A DNA stretch of 64,000 nucleotides, taken from positions 620,001-684,000 of the forward strand of contig CAWIMD010000002.1 in NCBI GenBank assembly GCA_963837165.1. The letters are read 5' to 3'. Positions 16,752-24,940 of the stretch are shown in pieces (position 1 is the first letter of the stretch; the number at the start of each line of letters is the position of its first letter). The DNA comes from JAENWD01 sp963837165. Its GTDB lineage: Bacteria; Acidobacteriota; Vicinamibacteria; Vicinamibacterales; JAENWD01. Both the position numbers and the translations under genes were made by a program. The notes under the pieces were generated by a model that saw nothing but the letters and a program-made list of their open reading frames with translations, was not told where the DNA came from and ran no database searches.

Positions 16752-16866
16752 CAAGCCGCGCCGCCCGCGCGTCCCGCTGCCGCGGCAGACCGGCGGCCGC
16801 CACGAGGACAAGACGCGGCGGCCCTGGCGCCGCCGGAAGCACAAGAAGGGCGAGGGCGCGGAATAG
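16723..16866 (+). CDS. Possible small basic protein overlapping the antiporter 3' end
   Basis: A 47-codon frame, TTG 16723 to TAG 16866, rich in Arg and Lys (for example DKTRRPWRRRKHKKGEGAE at the end). It starts inside the last codons of the antiporter gene and is preceded by a strong GGAGGAG about 6 nt upstream of TTG. Such a peptide could bind nucleic acid, but there is no recognisable domain and coding may be accidental in GC-rich DNA. Confidence 0.35.
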   Translation: MPTRRSGTTDKPRRPRVPLPRQTGGRHEDKTRRPWRRRKHKKGEGAE

Positions 16867-16949
16867 AGGCCCGCCCAGAACGGCACAAGATGCACTCAAC
16901 CAGCCGCACGGCGTCTCGCCGCTCTCGCCGTGTGCCCGACGGATCTGGA

Positions 16950-16955
16950 TATACT
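16950..16955 (+). promoter_or_regulatory. -10 element TATACT next to the nucleotidyltransferase start
   Basis: TATACT ends 6 nt before ATG 16962, so transcription would start at or next to the start codon. No clear -35 and no Shine-Dalgarno are seen. Fits the leaderless pattern found at several other genes here. Confidence 0.4.
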
Positions 16956-16961
16956 TGCGGC

Positions 16962-17449
16962 ATGGATGCCGCGCCGGTGCTCGCCGAAATCGGGCGCCAC
17001 TTGCAGAGTGTCAAGCTCGAGGCGGTGCTGATTGGCAACGCCGCGGCGGCGCTGCAAGGTGCGCCGGTCACGACCGTAGACTTCGATTTCCTGTACCGCA
17101 AGACGTCGCACAACGTCTCGAAATCGCACGGGCGCTCGACGCCACGCTACTGCGGCCGTACTATCCCGTGTCGGACCTGTTTCGGCTGGTTCGTGACGAC
17201 GATGGCCTGCAGGTCGACTTCATGGGGACGATTCACGGGATACGATCGTTCGAGGGCGTGCGTGATCGTGCCACCGTCGTCGAGATCAAAGGGGCAACGA
17301 TTCTGGTCGCCTCCCTGTCTGATATCATCCGGAGCAAGAAAGCGGCCCGCCGGCCGCGCGATCTCGCAGTTCTCGACATCCTGGAGCATTCACGTGAGGA
17401 GGCCGAACGATCGGGCGGCACGGCTCCGCGCCGTCGCCGCGGAAAATAG
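16962..17449 (+). pseudogene. Nucleotidyltransferase-fold protein, frameshifted
   Basis: The first part (MDAAPVLAEIGRHLQSVKLE, VLIGNAAAALQGAPVTTVDF, DFLYRKTSHN) resembles the start of a minimal nucleotidyltransferase: the G-[NG]-xAAxL helix followed by the D-F-D metal pair. The second part, in another frame, continues it: LEIARALDATLLRPYYPVSD, then GLQVDFMGTIHGIRSFEGVR and IIRSKKAARRPRDLAVLDIL. The switch occurs near 17115 and needs a net loss of one base (mod 3). Both halves are clearly coding-like, so the gene is recently broken or the consensus is wrong. Families of this kind occur in toxin-antitoxin and abortive-infection modules; here the function is unknown. Confidence 0.65.
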
Positions 17450-17552
17450 GCGCGCCGTGCGCGAGATGATCCGCCGCTGGCAATTGCGCCCGCCGGCGCA
17501 CCGGACCCATTTCCTAAGGCGGCGCGTCGGCTTCCGGGCAAGCGCCCTCTGA
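17394..17552 (+). CDS. Small partner protein of the nucleotidyltransferase
   Basis: A 52-residue frame from GTG 17394, with GGAG about 8 nt upstream, overlapping the 3' end of the nucleotidyltransferase by 56 bp. The sequence is helical and basic: NDRAARLRAVAAENRRAVRE, then RTHFLRRRV and FRASAL. A short charged helical protein translated from the tail of a nucleotidyltransferase gene is the arrangement expected of a two-gene module. It lacks a named domain. Confidence 0.5.
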   Translation: MRRPNDRAARLRAVAAENRRAVREMIRRWQLRPPAHRTHFLRRRVGFRASAL

Positions 17553-17553
17553 C

Positions 17554-17597
17554 GCCCGCCGGTGCACGTCACCGACCGTCCATCCTGACGTGCGGGC
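17554..17597. terminator. Inverted repeat downstream of the nucleotidyltransferase pair
   Basis: GCACGTCA (17564-17571) pairs with TGACGTGC (17586-17593) across a 14-nt loop, with further outer pairing of GCCC and GGGC. It sits between convergent genes. No T-run follows on either strand, so intrinsic termination is uncertain. The remaining sequence to 17743 shows nothing else. Confidence 0.4.
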
Positions 17598-17743
17598 AAC
17601 AGCTGCCGCTATCCGATGGTTTCTCAACGACCCCTGATACGCGCCTCCGCCGTCCCATTCGATGACCAGCGCTGCTCGCGGCGCCTGCGAGGGCTGGCCT
17701 GATCGACCGGCCGTCCCGTCTCGTCCCGGCCCTCGGCTCTCTC

Positions 17744-19000
17744 CTACGCGTCCTCCATCGCCGGGCTCGTCGTCCCCCGCGTCGGCTCCTCCATCACGCG
17801 GCGCACGGCCACGGCGAACGACAGGAGCATCACGGCGTCCACGACGAACACCAGGCGAATGCCCTGGTGGGCGAGCAGTCCCGCGATCATGGGGCTGACG
17901 GCCATGCCGATGAGCGAGGCGCTCATCAGGAACCCGAAGCCCGTCGCGCGCGCCGGTTCCGGGAAGCCGGCGGCGGCGGTCGTGTAGGCGGCCGTCATCG
18001 CCACGCCGATCCCGATACCGAAGACGGCGGCCGCGACACCGAATGAGACCGCGCCCGGCGCCAGTGCCATCCAGCCGGCGCCGCCGGCCGCCACGCCGGA
18101 CGACACGGTCAGCGTCCGGTGAGCGCCCCATCGCACGAGAAGGCCCGCGCAGAGGTGATGGCCGAACGCGGCGGCGCAGGCCAGCCCCGAGAAGATGACA
18201 CCCGAGATCAGCGCCACGCGGGTCTCCGGCACGCCGAGCGCCACGAGGTGGAGCGGCAGCACCGGCCCGAGGCTGCGGTCCACGAACTGAAAGCCGAAGA
18301 TCAGGCCCATCAGCAGCAGGACGTTCTCGAAGGCCAGCACGTTGCGGAACGTGACGCGCGGCCCCGGAGGCTGGGTGGCGACGTGGCCCGTGCCGCGCTC
18401 GACGTAGAGCAGCAGCATCAGCACGAACGCCACGAGGTAGAACACCGCCGTCACGAAGAAGGTCACCCGCAGACCGACGGCCGCGGCCGCTGCCCCGCCG
18501 ATGACGGGCCCGAGCGCCGGCCCGAGCCGCTGCGCGGTCTGGACGAGCCCGATCGACTGGGCCATCCGGCCTGGGGGCGCAGATTCGGCGGCCATCGCCA
18601 GGCAGAGTGCGCCGTATCCGGCGAAGAAGCCCTGTACGACGCGCAGCACGAAGAGGTGCCACGGCGCCGTGGCGTAGCCCATCGCCGCCATGAGGACGAC
18701 GAAGCTGGCCAGCGAGCGGAGCACCATGATCTTGCGGCCGAAGCGGTCCGCGAGTCGGCCCCAGAGCGGCGCGAACAGGGCCGTCATGGCCGGCGTCACA
18801 CCCAGGCAGAGGCCGGTCCACGCCGCGACCGCGCCCACGTCGGTCACGCCCATCTGCTGGATGTAGATCGGGAGGAACGGCATCACCAGCGTGAAGCCGG
18901 TGAAGCCGATGAAGACGGCGGCGACCAGCGCCCCCAGATTGCGGCGCCAGAGGCGGACGGTCTCGTCCGGCGGGTTGGCGGGCGGTGCGATCGCCGCCAT
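17744..19000 (-). CDS. Major facilitator superfamily transporter
   Basis: A 418-residue protein with 12 predicted helices. The N-terminal half has FIGFTGFTLVMPFLPIYIQQ and the MFS signature GRLADRFGRKIMVLRSL between helices 2 and 3, then RVVQGFFAGYGALCLAMAAE and PGRMAQSIGLVQTAQRLGPA with GPVIGG. These are typical of drug/proton antiporters of the multidrug resistance MFS group. Start ATG 19000 lies 4 bp after the glpX stop, so the two are co-transcribed, though no shared role is obvious. Confidence 0.85.
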   Translation of the reverse strand: MAAIAPPANPPDETVRLWRRNLGALVAAVFIGFTGFTLVMPFLPIYIQQMGVTDVGAVAAWTGLCLGVTPAMTALFAPLWGRLADRFGRKIMVLRSLASFVVLMAAMGYATAPWHLFVLRVVQGFFAGYGALCLAMAAESAPPGRMAQSIGLVQTAQRLGPALGPVIGGAAAAAVGLRVTFFVTAVFYLVAFVLMLLLYVERGTGHVATQPPGPRVTFRNVLAFENVLLLMGLIFGFQFVDRSLGPVLPLHLVALGVPETRVALISGVIFSGLACAAAFGHHLCAGLLVRWGAHRTLTVSSGVAAGGAGWMALAPGAVSFGVAAAVFGIGIGVAMTAAYTTAAAGFPEPARATGFGFLMSASLIGMAVSPMIAGLLAHQGIRLVFVVDAVMLLSFAVAVRRVMEEPTRGTTSPAMEDA

Positions 19001-19004
19001 GGGG

Positions 19005-19997
19005 CTAAAAGCGGATGGCGACGTCCTCCGCCTCGCTCACGTGAATCGAATCGATGAAGCGGACCTGTCGCGGTGAGGTCTGCATGACGATCGACGCGGT
19101 CCGGGTGCCGTCCCGGAAGAACCGGACGCCCTGCATCAGCGCGCCCTCGGTCACGCCCGTCGCGGCGAAGACGAGATGCCGCCCCGGCGCCAGATCGCGG
19201 GCGCGATACACGCGCGTCAGGTCCTCGATACCCATCGCCCGGCACCGCGCCTCGTCTTCGGCGGTCCGCACGACGAGGCGCGCGAAGATCTCGCCGTTGA
19301 GACACTGCATGGCCACCGCCGTCAGGACGCCTTCGGGCGCGCCGCCAGTCCCCATGACCGCATGGACGCCGGTGCCGGCGACCGCCGCGACGATGGCCGC
19401 CGAGAGATCGCCGTCGCCAATCAGCTTGATCCGCGCGCCGGACGCGCGAATGTCGGCGATGAGCCGCTCGTGGCGCGGCCGATCCAGCACCGTCACCACG
19501 AGGTCGTCCACGTCACGGTCGAGCGCCCGCGCGATCGCGCTCAGGTTGTCGGCCACGGGCGCGTCGAGGTCCACGCAGTCGCGGCACGGCGGCGGCACGA
19601 CGAGCTTCTCCATGTAGAGGTCGGGCGCGTGCAGCAGCCCATCCTTCTCCGAGGCCGCCAGGACCGCAATCGCGCCCGGCGCGCCGGTCGCGCAGAGATT
19701 GGTCCCCTCGAGCGGATCGACGGCAATGTCCACCTGCGGCGCGCCGAGCCCGCCTCGCCCGGTCATCACGTTGGCGAGTCCGACCTTCTCGCCGATGTAC
19801 AGCATCGGCGCCTTGTCGCGCTCACCCTCGCCGATGACGATCGTCCCGTCGATCGGCACCGCGTCGAGCTCCCGCCTCAGCGTGACGACGGCCGCCTCGT
19901 CAGCCTTGTGACCGTTGCCCTGCCCCATCGTGTGGGCACACGCGATGGCGGCCTGCTCGACCACCCGCAGGAACTCGAGGGAGAGATCGGTGTCCAT
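19005..19997 (-). CDS. glpX: Class II fructose-1,6-bisphosphatase
   Basis: A 330-residue GlpX-family phosphatase for gluconeogenesis. Landmarks: ACAHTMGQGNGHKADEAAV at the N-terminus, GEGERDKAPML with metal-binding acidic residues, VDPLEGTNLCATGAPGAI, LDRPRHERLIADIRASGARI, and VMGTGGAPEGVLTAVAMQCL. Length is normal. Start ATG 19997 follows GAGGCGG. It is 42 bp downstream of the acyl-CoA dehydrogenase gene and shares its direction. Confidence 0.95.
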   Translation of the reverse strand: MDTDLSLEFLRVVEQAAIACAHTMGQGNGHKADEAAVVTLRRELDAVPIDGTIVIGEGERDKAPMLYIGEKVGLANVMTGRGGLGAPQVDIAVDPLEGTNLCATGAPGAIAVLAASEKDGLLHAPDLYMEKLVVPPPCRDCVDLDAPVADNLSAIARALDRDVDDLVVTVLDRPRHERLIADIRASGARIKLIGDGDLSAAIVAAVAGTGVHAVMGTGGAPEGVLTAVAMQCLNGEIFARLVVRTAEDEARCRAMGIEDLTRVYRARDLAPGRHLVFAATGVTEGALMQGVRFFRDGTRTASIVMQTSPRQVRFIDSIHVSEAEDVAIRF

Positions 19998-20039
19998 GGT
20001 TCTGCCGCCTCGTCCGGGGATGGTGAGCCGTGGGCCCTG

Positions 20040-21239
20040 TCAGCTCCAGGGGGGCAGCTCGCACCGGGTCGGCTTGTCCTGCCGGTAGCCGAGGGCGTAG
20101 TCGGCCTGCATGAGCGTGTGCACCTCGCGCGTGCCCTCGTAGATGACCGCCCCCTTGCAGTTGCGATAGAACCGCCCGACCGGGTACTCGTCCGAGTACC
20201 CGTTGGCGCCGTGGACCTGGACGGCGTCGCCGGCGGCGCGCTCGGATGCCACGGTCGCGTACCACTTGGCCAGGCCGGTCTCACGCGTGTTGCGCCGCCC
20301 GGTGTTCTTGAGGAAGCCGGCACGAAGCCAGAGCAGCCGCGACACCTGGTAGTCCGACTCCATGTGCGCGATCATCTGCTTGACCAGCTGGTGCTCGGCG
20401 ATGACCTGGCCGAACGTGCGCCGCTCGAGCGCATACCGGACGCTGGCGTCACGGCACGCCCGGATGAGCCCGGTGGCGCCGGACGCGACCGTATAGCGGC
20501 CCTGGTCGAGCGCGAACATCGCGATCTTGAAGCCCTCGCCGGGACGCCCGAGCACGTTCTCCTCGGGAACCTCGACCTCGTCCATCTTGAAGTAGCCGGT
20601 GTTCCCCGCCAGGATGCCCCACTTCTCCTTGAGCGTGCCCGACGAGAAGCCCTTGAAGCTCCGTTCGATCAGGAACGCCGTGATGCCCGACGGGTCGCGC
20701 TGCTTCTTCTTCTCCAGGTCGGACCAGGCGAATACGAGGAAGTTGTCGGCCACGTCGGCCAGCGAGATCCACATCTTCTCGCCGCTGAGGACGTACCGAT
20801 CCCCGCGCTTGATCGCCACCGACTGGATGCCACGCACGTCGCTGCCGGCGGCCGGCTCGGTGAGGCCGTAGGTGGCGATCCGGCGGCCCTGTGCCTGCGG
20901 GACGAGAAAGCGCTGCTTCTGATCGTCGGTGCCCCAGGTCAGCAGCGACAGGCAGTTCAGGCCGGCGTGCACCGACAGGATCACGCGCAGCGACGTGTCG
21001 ACGTATTCGAGCTCCTCGCAGGCCAGGCCCAGGCAGACGTAGTCCATGCCGGCGCCGCCGTACTCGATCGGCACCGATATTCCGAGCAGGCCGAGATCGG
21101 CCATCTGGGGCAGGATCCCGGGATCGAACGTGTGCGATCGATCGAGCTCCCTGATTCGCGGCGCCACCTCCCGCGCCCCCCACTCGCGTACGGTCTGCTC
21201 GAGCAGCCGCTGTTCTTCGCTGAGATTGAAATCAATCAT
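20040..21239 (-). CDS. Acyl-CoA dehydrogenase
   Basis: A 399-residue flavoenzyme that forms the 2,3-double bond of an acyl-CoA and passes electrons to ETF. Domains: N-terminal helical (MIDFNLSEEQRLLEQTVREW), the FAD/substrate block YGLTEPAAGSDVRGIQSVAI, WISLADVADNFLVFAWSD, and the C-terminal helical domain ending YEGTREVHTLMQADYALG, whose glutamate in YEGT is the usual base position. The chain-length class cannot be assigned; short or branched chain is likely. Start ATG 21239 matches the family N-terminus. A TACGAT element near 21388 on the minus strand might be its promoter. Confidence 0.92.
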   Translation of the reverse strand: MIDFNLSEEQRLLEQTVREWGAREVAPRIRELDRSHTFDPGILPQMADLGLLGISVPIEYGGAGMDYVCLGLACEELEYVDTSLRVILSVHAGLNCLSLLTWGTDDQKQRFLVPQAQGRRIATYGLTEPAAGSDVRGIQSVAIKRGDRYVLSGEKMWISLADVADNFLVFAWSDLEKKKQRDPSGITAFLIERSFKGFSSGTLKEKWGILAGNTGYFKMDEVEVPEENVLGRPGEGFKIAMFALDQGRYTVASGATGLIRACRDASVRYALERRTFGQVIAEHQLVKQMIAHMESDYQVSRLLWLRAGFLKNTGRRNTRETGLAKWYATVASERAAGDAVQVHGANGYSDEYPVGRFYRNCKGAVIYEGTREVHTLMQADYALGYRQDKPTRCELPPWS

Positions 21240-21396
21240 GGCTGGGTCACTCGGGGGAAGGCGCTGACGGGGCTCGTCGCATAGGCGGCCGGAACGCGGG
21301 TGCAACGGTGCAACGGCCGCAGAAGTGCCGTGCGCCCGTGCTGTGGGTACACGGTGCAGCCGCGCCGGCCGGGCGAGCCCATCGTACTACACGGGA

Positions 21397-22188
21397 TCAG
21401 CCACGGTCGATCCGGATGGCCGCCCCCCGCCCGACGTGCAGCAGGTCGGCCGCGCTCCCCCCGTTGACGGCCAGTTCGAGGTGCTCCGAGCTGCCAAAGA
21501 GCGCGCAGACCGTGCCCGCCGGGGCCTCGGCGTAGGTCGCCACCAGCCGGTCCACGCTCTGTCCGTCGATCGCGATCTCGATGTGGGCGTCCTGCCGGAA
21601 GTGCTCGAAGATCCGGCGGTCGATGTTGCTGACGAGGTTTCCGAACCGGTCCACGTGCACCACCTCGCCTTCCAGCGATTCCTCCTCCTGCCGCGGCTCG
21701 GGCAGCTCGAGCACCTGCCAGTTCGAGACCGGGCGCCCCATCGCCGTCGGCTCGGTGCCGCGCGCCAGCCAGCCGGCTGCCGGGGCGAAGCGATCGCGGC
21801 CCTCGAACGTCTTGCTGACCGTCGGCCGGGCATAGCGGCGTTCCGACAGCTCGACGACGCGCTTCGGCTTGTGGTCGCGGAAAACGCCGCTCAGCACGCC
21901 GTTGTCCGGCGCCACGAACCGGTAGTCTCCGGCCTCGGCGACCAGTCCACGCCTGGTCGAGCCGACGCCGGGGTCCACCACCACGAGGAAGATCGTGCCG
22001 GACGGAAAGTACTTGTACGACGCGGCGAGCTCCAGCGCGGCGGTGCGCACGTCGTGCGGGGGAATGTCGTTGGTGATGTCGACGACGGTCGCGTCGGGGC
22101 ACAGTCCCAGGACGACGCCCTTCATCGTCCCGACGTAGTGATCCCGGCTGCCGAAGTCTGTCACGAGCGCGACGATCGGCCGTGCCAT
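21397..22188 (-). CDS. SAM hydrolase (SAM-hydroxide adenosyltransferase, DUF62/fluorinase family)
   Basis: A 263-residue protein of the family that splits S-adenosylmethionine with water to adenosine and methionine, related to chlorinase/fluorinase. Seen: PIVALVTDFGSRDHYVGTMK with the conserved TDFG, DITNDIPPHDVRTAALEL, VVDPGVGSTRRGL and APDNGVLSG; the C-terminal domain has VVHVDRFGNLVSNI. The combination of D, H and R near the active site supports the hydrolase subgroup. Start ATG 22188 follows a good GGAGGT. Confidence 0.88.
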   Translation of the reverse strand: MARPIVALVTDFGSRDHYVGTMKGVVLGLCPDATVVDITNDIPPHDVRTAALELAASYKYFPSGTIFLVVVDPGVGSTRRGLVAEAGDYRFVAPDNGVLSGVFRDHKPKRVVELSERRYARPTVSKTFEGRDRFAPAAGWLARGTEPTAMGRPVSNWQVLELPEPRQEEESLEGEVVHVDRFGNLVSNIDRRIFEHFRQDAHIEIAIDGQSVDRLVATYAEAPAGTVCALFGSSEHLELAVNGGSAADLLHVGRGAAIRIDRG

Positions 22189-22252
22189 CGCCTGACCTCC
22201 GTGGCCGCGTGCCGGCCCGGTGGCTCGCGCCGCCGGAGGGCGGCGCCTGCGG

Positions 22253-22963
22253 TCAGGCGTCCCGGGCGGCGGCGGCGAGGTAGGACGGCTTGCGGAAGAG
22301 AATTTCCCGAATATTGGTCTGCAGGAGGAACGAGTCCGACACCCGCAGCCCTTCGAACAGACGGATGATGTCGCGGTTCTGCAGCACCCGCGCACGCGTC
22401 CGGACCGGCCCGTACGGCCGGTGGCGGAGGTTCATGTCGTCCACCACCACGTACTTCGTAAACGCGGCTTCACGCGTCGTCGCCGTGCTGAAGAAACCGA
22501 GCAACGCTCCGTCCACGCTCAACAGACGCGTCAGCTGCGTCGCCAGCACCTGTGCGGCCGCCTGATCCACGTAGTCCAGCAGATCCCAACAGAGCACGCC
22601 GTCGATGCTGGCGTCGGCCTGCGGGAACCGGCCGGCCAGGAAGCCGGCCAGCTCCCCCGGCGTACCCCGCCGATCGAAGCGGTCCACGTCGCCGTAGATA
22701 TCCTCGACGAAGATCTTGCACCCGAGCTGCTCGCCGAAGAACGAGACGTTGGACCCGATCACCGGTCCGAGATCGAGCAGTACCGGATTCGGGCGGCTCG
22801 TCAGCGTTGCGAGGAACTTGCGCAACGCCTTGGTGGAATAGACCGCTCCGGTCGAGGGCGCCTCGGCGACCGCCTCCGGTCCGTCGCCGTCCGCTCCACG
22901 ACGCGCACGGCCGAACAGCCCCCAGGACCTGCCCGTCGACTCGTCCGCCACCCGCTGCCTCAC
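22253..22963 (-). CDS. SAM-dependent methyltransferase-like protein
   Basis: A 236-residue protein. After a charged N-terminal segment, VLLDLGPVIGSNVSFFGEQL gives a class I methyltransferase motif I variant, IFVEDIYGD the acidic motif II, and DASIDGVLCWDLLDYVDQAA motif IV/post-motif; LLSVDGALLGFFSTATT continues the sheet. The substrate is unknown. The glycine pattern of motif I (L-G-P-V-I-G-S-N) is less canonical than E/D-x-G-x-G-x-G, so activity is uncertain. Start GTG 22963. It lies between the bactofilin and SAM hydrolase genes, all leftward. Confidence 0.65.
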   Translation of the reverse strand: MRQRVADESTGRSWGLFGRARRGADGDGPEAVAEAPSTGAVYSTKALRKFLATLTSRPNPVLLDLGPVIGSNVSFFGEQLGCKIFVEDIYGDVDRFDRRGTPGELAGFLAGRFPQADASIDGVLCWDLLDYVDQAAAQVLATQLTRLLSVDGALLGFFSTATTREAAFTKYVVVDDMNLRHRPYGPVRTRARVLQNRDIIRLFEGLRVSDSFLLQTNIREILFRKPSYLAAAARDA

Positions 22964-23044
22964 CGGCGTGGGTCGTGCGCGCGCACGTCGCGTCCGGATC
23001 CGCGCGGCGCGGACCCGGACGGCAACTGCCGCTCGGCGACCCTG

Positions 23045-23596
23045 CTAGACACCCACCTTCTGCGCGCCGGGGTTTGCCATGGGTGCCGATGCACCGGCCG
23101 GCCTTGCCTCGGCCTTCACCTCGGCAGCCTTCACGTCCGCTTTCGGCGCCGCGGCGCCGCCGCGCTTCATGTCCACGCTGCCGCGGAAGTGCGCGCCCTC
23201 GGCGATGGCGACGCGCGGCGACACGATGTCGCCGTCCACCAATCCATGGTCGCGAAGGTCGACCTTCTCGCTGGCCGTGATGTTGCCGACGACCTCGCCG
23301 ACGACAATCACGGACTTCGCAAACACGGCCGCCCGGATCTTGCCGTTCGGCCCGATCGTGAGCGCGTGATCCCTGAGCTCGATCTTGCCTTCGACGTGGC
23401 CCTCGATGGTCAGGTCTTCGCTGCCGTTCAACTCGCCCTTGATGACGACCGACTTGCCGATGTGCACCAGGTCCCTGCCTCCTGTCGCCCGCGGCTCCGC
23501 ATGTGCGGCTGGGGCGGCCGGAGCCGCAGCCGGAGGCGGCGCCGGGGCTGGACTCGGCGGGGTCGGCGGCTTGACCGCCTCGTCACGCTTCCACAT
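23045..23596 (-). CDS. Bactofilin
   Basis: A 183-residue protein with a proline/alanine-rich N-terminus, then the beta-helical DUF583 core: IGKSVVIKGELNGSEDLTIE, GHVEGKIELRDHALTIGPNG, IRAAVFAKSVIVVGEVVGNI, VDGDIVSPRVAIAEGAHFRG. Bactofilins polymerise into membrane-linked filaments that organise cell shape, stalks or polarity. A Lys/Ala tail ends the protein. Start ATG 23596 follows GGAGGT. Promoter at 23682-23710. Confidence 0.92.
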   Translation of the reverse strand: MWKRDEAVKPPTPPSPAPAPPPAAAPAAPAAHAEPRATGGRDLVHIGKSVVIKGELNGSEDLTIEGHVEGKIELRDHALTIGPNGKIRAAVFAKSVIVVGEVVGNITASEKVDLRDHGLVDGDIVSPRVAIAEGAHFRGSVDMKRGGAAAPKADVKAAEVKAEARPAGASAPMANPGAQKVGV

Positions 23597-23681
23597 GTCA
23601 CTGACCTCCACGGTTCGGCGCCACGAGGTCTCGGGGGCGCCGCGAAGTCGTCGGTTACCAGAGCCGGGGAACCTGGCAGGC

Positions 23682-23710
23682 AGTATAGGCAAGCGTGGAA
23701 AGTGTGTCTA
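23682..23710 (-). promoter_or_regulatory. Predicted bactofilin promoter
   Basis: On the minus strand TAGACA (23710-23705), 17-bp spacer, TATACT (23687-23682), close to the consensus at both hexamers. The leader to the ATG at 23596 would be about 80 nt and ends with a normal ribosome site. Confidence 0.6.
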
Positions 23711-23719
23711 GTCGTTTTC

Positions 23720-23748
23720 TTGCTGATGGTTAGCGGCGATGCTATGAT
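23720..23748 (+). promoter_or_regulatory. Predicted promoter of the cysteine desulfurase-mnmA operon
   Basis: TTGCTG (23720-23725), 17 bp, TATGAT (23743-23748) preceded by an extended TGC. It is back to back with the bactofilin promoter, 9 bp away. Transcription starting about 7 nt later would leave only a few bases before GTG 23759. Confidence 0.55.
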
Positions 23749-23758
23749 CGGACCGTCC

Positions 23759-24931
23759 GTGTCCATCTACCTCGATCACAACGCCACCACTCCGGTGCAT
23801 CCGGCAGTGGTCGAGGCGGTCGCACGCGCGCTCGCCGGCACGTTTGGCAACGCCTCGAGCGTCCACGCGTGGGGCCAGCAGGCGAAGACCGCCCTCGACG
23901 ACGCCCGGGCTGCCGTCGCGGCCCTGTTGGGCGCGGAACCGGCCGAGGTGGTCTTCACCGCGGGTGGCACCGAGGCCGACAACTTCGCCGTCCGCGGCGC
24001 CGCAGAAGCGATGGAGGCCAAGGGCCGCCGCCGCATCCTCGCCGGTGCGATCGAGCACGAAGCCGTGCTGAACACCTGTCGCCACCTGGCGCGCCGCGGC
24101 TGCGATTGCGTCTTCCTGCCGGTCACCACCGATGGACTCGTCACCGCCGACGCCTTGCGCGCGGCGATCGACGACCGGACCGCCCTCGTCTCGGTCATGC
24201 ACGCCAACAACGAGATTGGCACGGTCCAGCCTGTCGCTGAGCTGGCGGCCATCGCGCACGAGCACGGTGCCCTCTTCCACACCGATGCGGTGCAGACCGT
24301 CGGGAAGATTCCCGTGTCCGTGTCGGGGCTGGGGGTGGACCTGCTGTCGTTGTCGGGACACAAGTTCAACGGGCCGAAGGGCACCGGGGCCCTCTGGATT
24401 CGGCGCGGCACACGGCTGGCTCCCATCCTGACCGGGGGCCGGCACGAGCGCAATCGACGCGCCGGCACCGAGAACGTCCCCGGCCTCGTTGGCCTCGGTG
24501 TCGCCGCCCGGATCGCCGCCGAGACGCTCGTCGGCAAGGACACCGCGATGGCCGCGCTGCGCGACCGGCTCGAGACGGGCGTGTTGCAGCAGGTGCCCCG
24601 AACCACGGTGAACGGCGCCGGCGCGCCTCGCGTGCCGAACACCACCAACATCAGCTTCGCAGGCGTCGAGGCCGAGTCGCTCCTGATTGCCCTGGATCTC
24701 GAGGGTGTGGCAGTCTCCACCGGATCGGCCTGCTCGTCGGGGACGCTCGAACCCTCGCACGTGCTGAAGGCCATGCACCTGCCGCAGGGACGGACGCAAA
24801 GCGCCATCCGCTTCAGCTTCGGGGAGGGCAACACCACCGACGAGGTCGATCGCGTCCTGGCGATCCTGCCGGCGATCGTCGAGAAGCTGCGCTCCCTCGT
24901 CCGGCTCCCCGCGGCCGCCGCGCGCCGCTAG
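23759..24931 (+). CDS. Cysteine desulfurase (NifS/IscS type)
   Basis: A 390-residue PLP enzyme that takes sulfur from cysteine as an enzyme persulfide. It starts VSIYLDHNATTPVHPAVVEA; then IEHEAVLN, VMHANNEIGTVQPV, the PLP lysine in SLSGHKFNGPKG, GTENVPGLVGLG, and the persulfide cysteine in STGSACSSGTLEPSHVL. Start GTG 23759 gives the family N-terminus; an ATG at 23744 overlaps the -10 of the predicted promoter and is therefore doubted. The next gene, mnmA, 9 bp downstream, uses such sulfur for tRNA 2-thiouridine. Confidence 0.93.
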   Translation: MSIYLDHNATTPVHPAVVEAVARALAGTFGNASSVHAWGQQAKTALDDARAAVAALLGAEPAEVVFTAGGTEADNFAVRGAAEAMEAKGRRRILAGAIEHEAVLNTCRHLARRGCDCVFLPVTTDGLVTADALRAAIDDRTALVSVMHANNEIGTVQPVAELAAIAHEHGALFHTDAVQTVGKIPVSVSGLGVDLLSLSGHKFNGPKGTGALWIRRGTRLAPILTGGRHERNRRAGTENVPGLVGLGVAARIAAETLVGKDTAMAALRDRLETGVLQQVPRTTVNGAGAPRVPNTTNISFAGVEAESLLIALDLEGVAVSTGSACSSGTLEPSHVLKAMHLPQGRTQSAIRFSFGEGNTTDEVDRVLAILPAIVEKLRSLVRLPAAAARR

Positions 24932-24940
24932 TCCCCAGTC

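Noticed and set aside
22220..23743. A 500-codon extension upstream of the cysteine desulfurase in the same frame
   Set aside because: It is antisense to the methyltransferase and bactofilin genes, which have real domains; the desulfurase starts at 23759.
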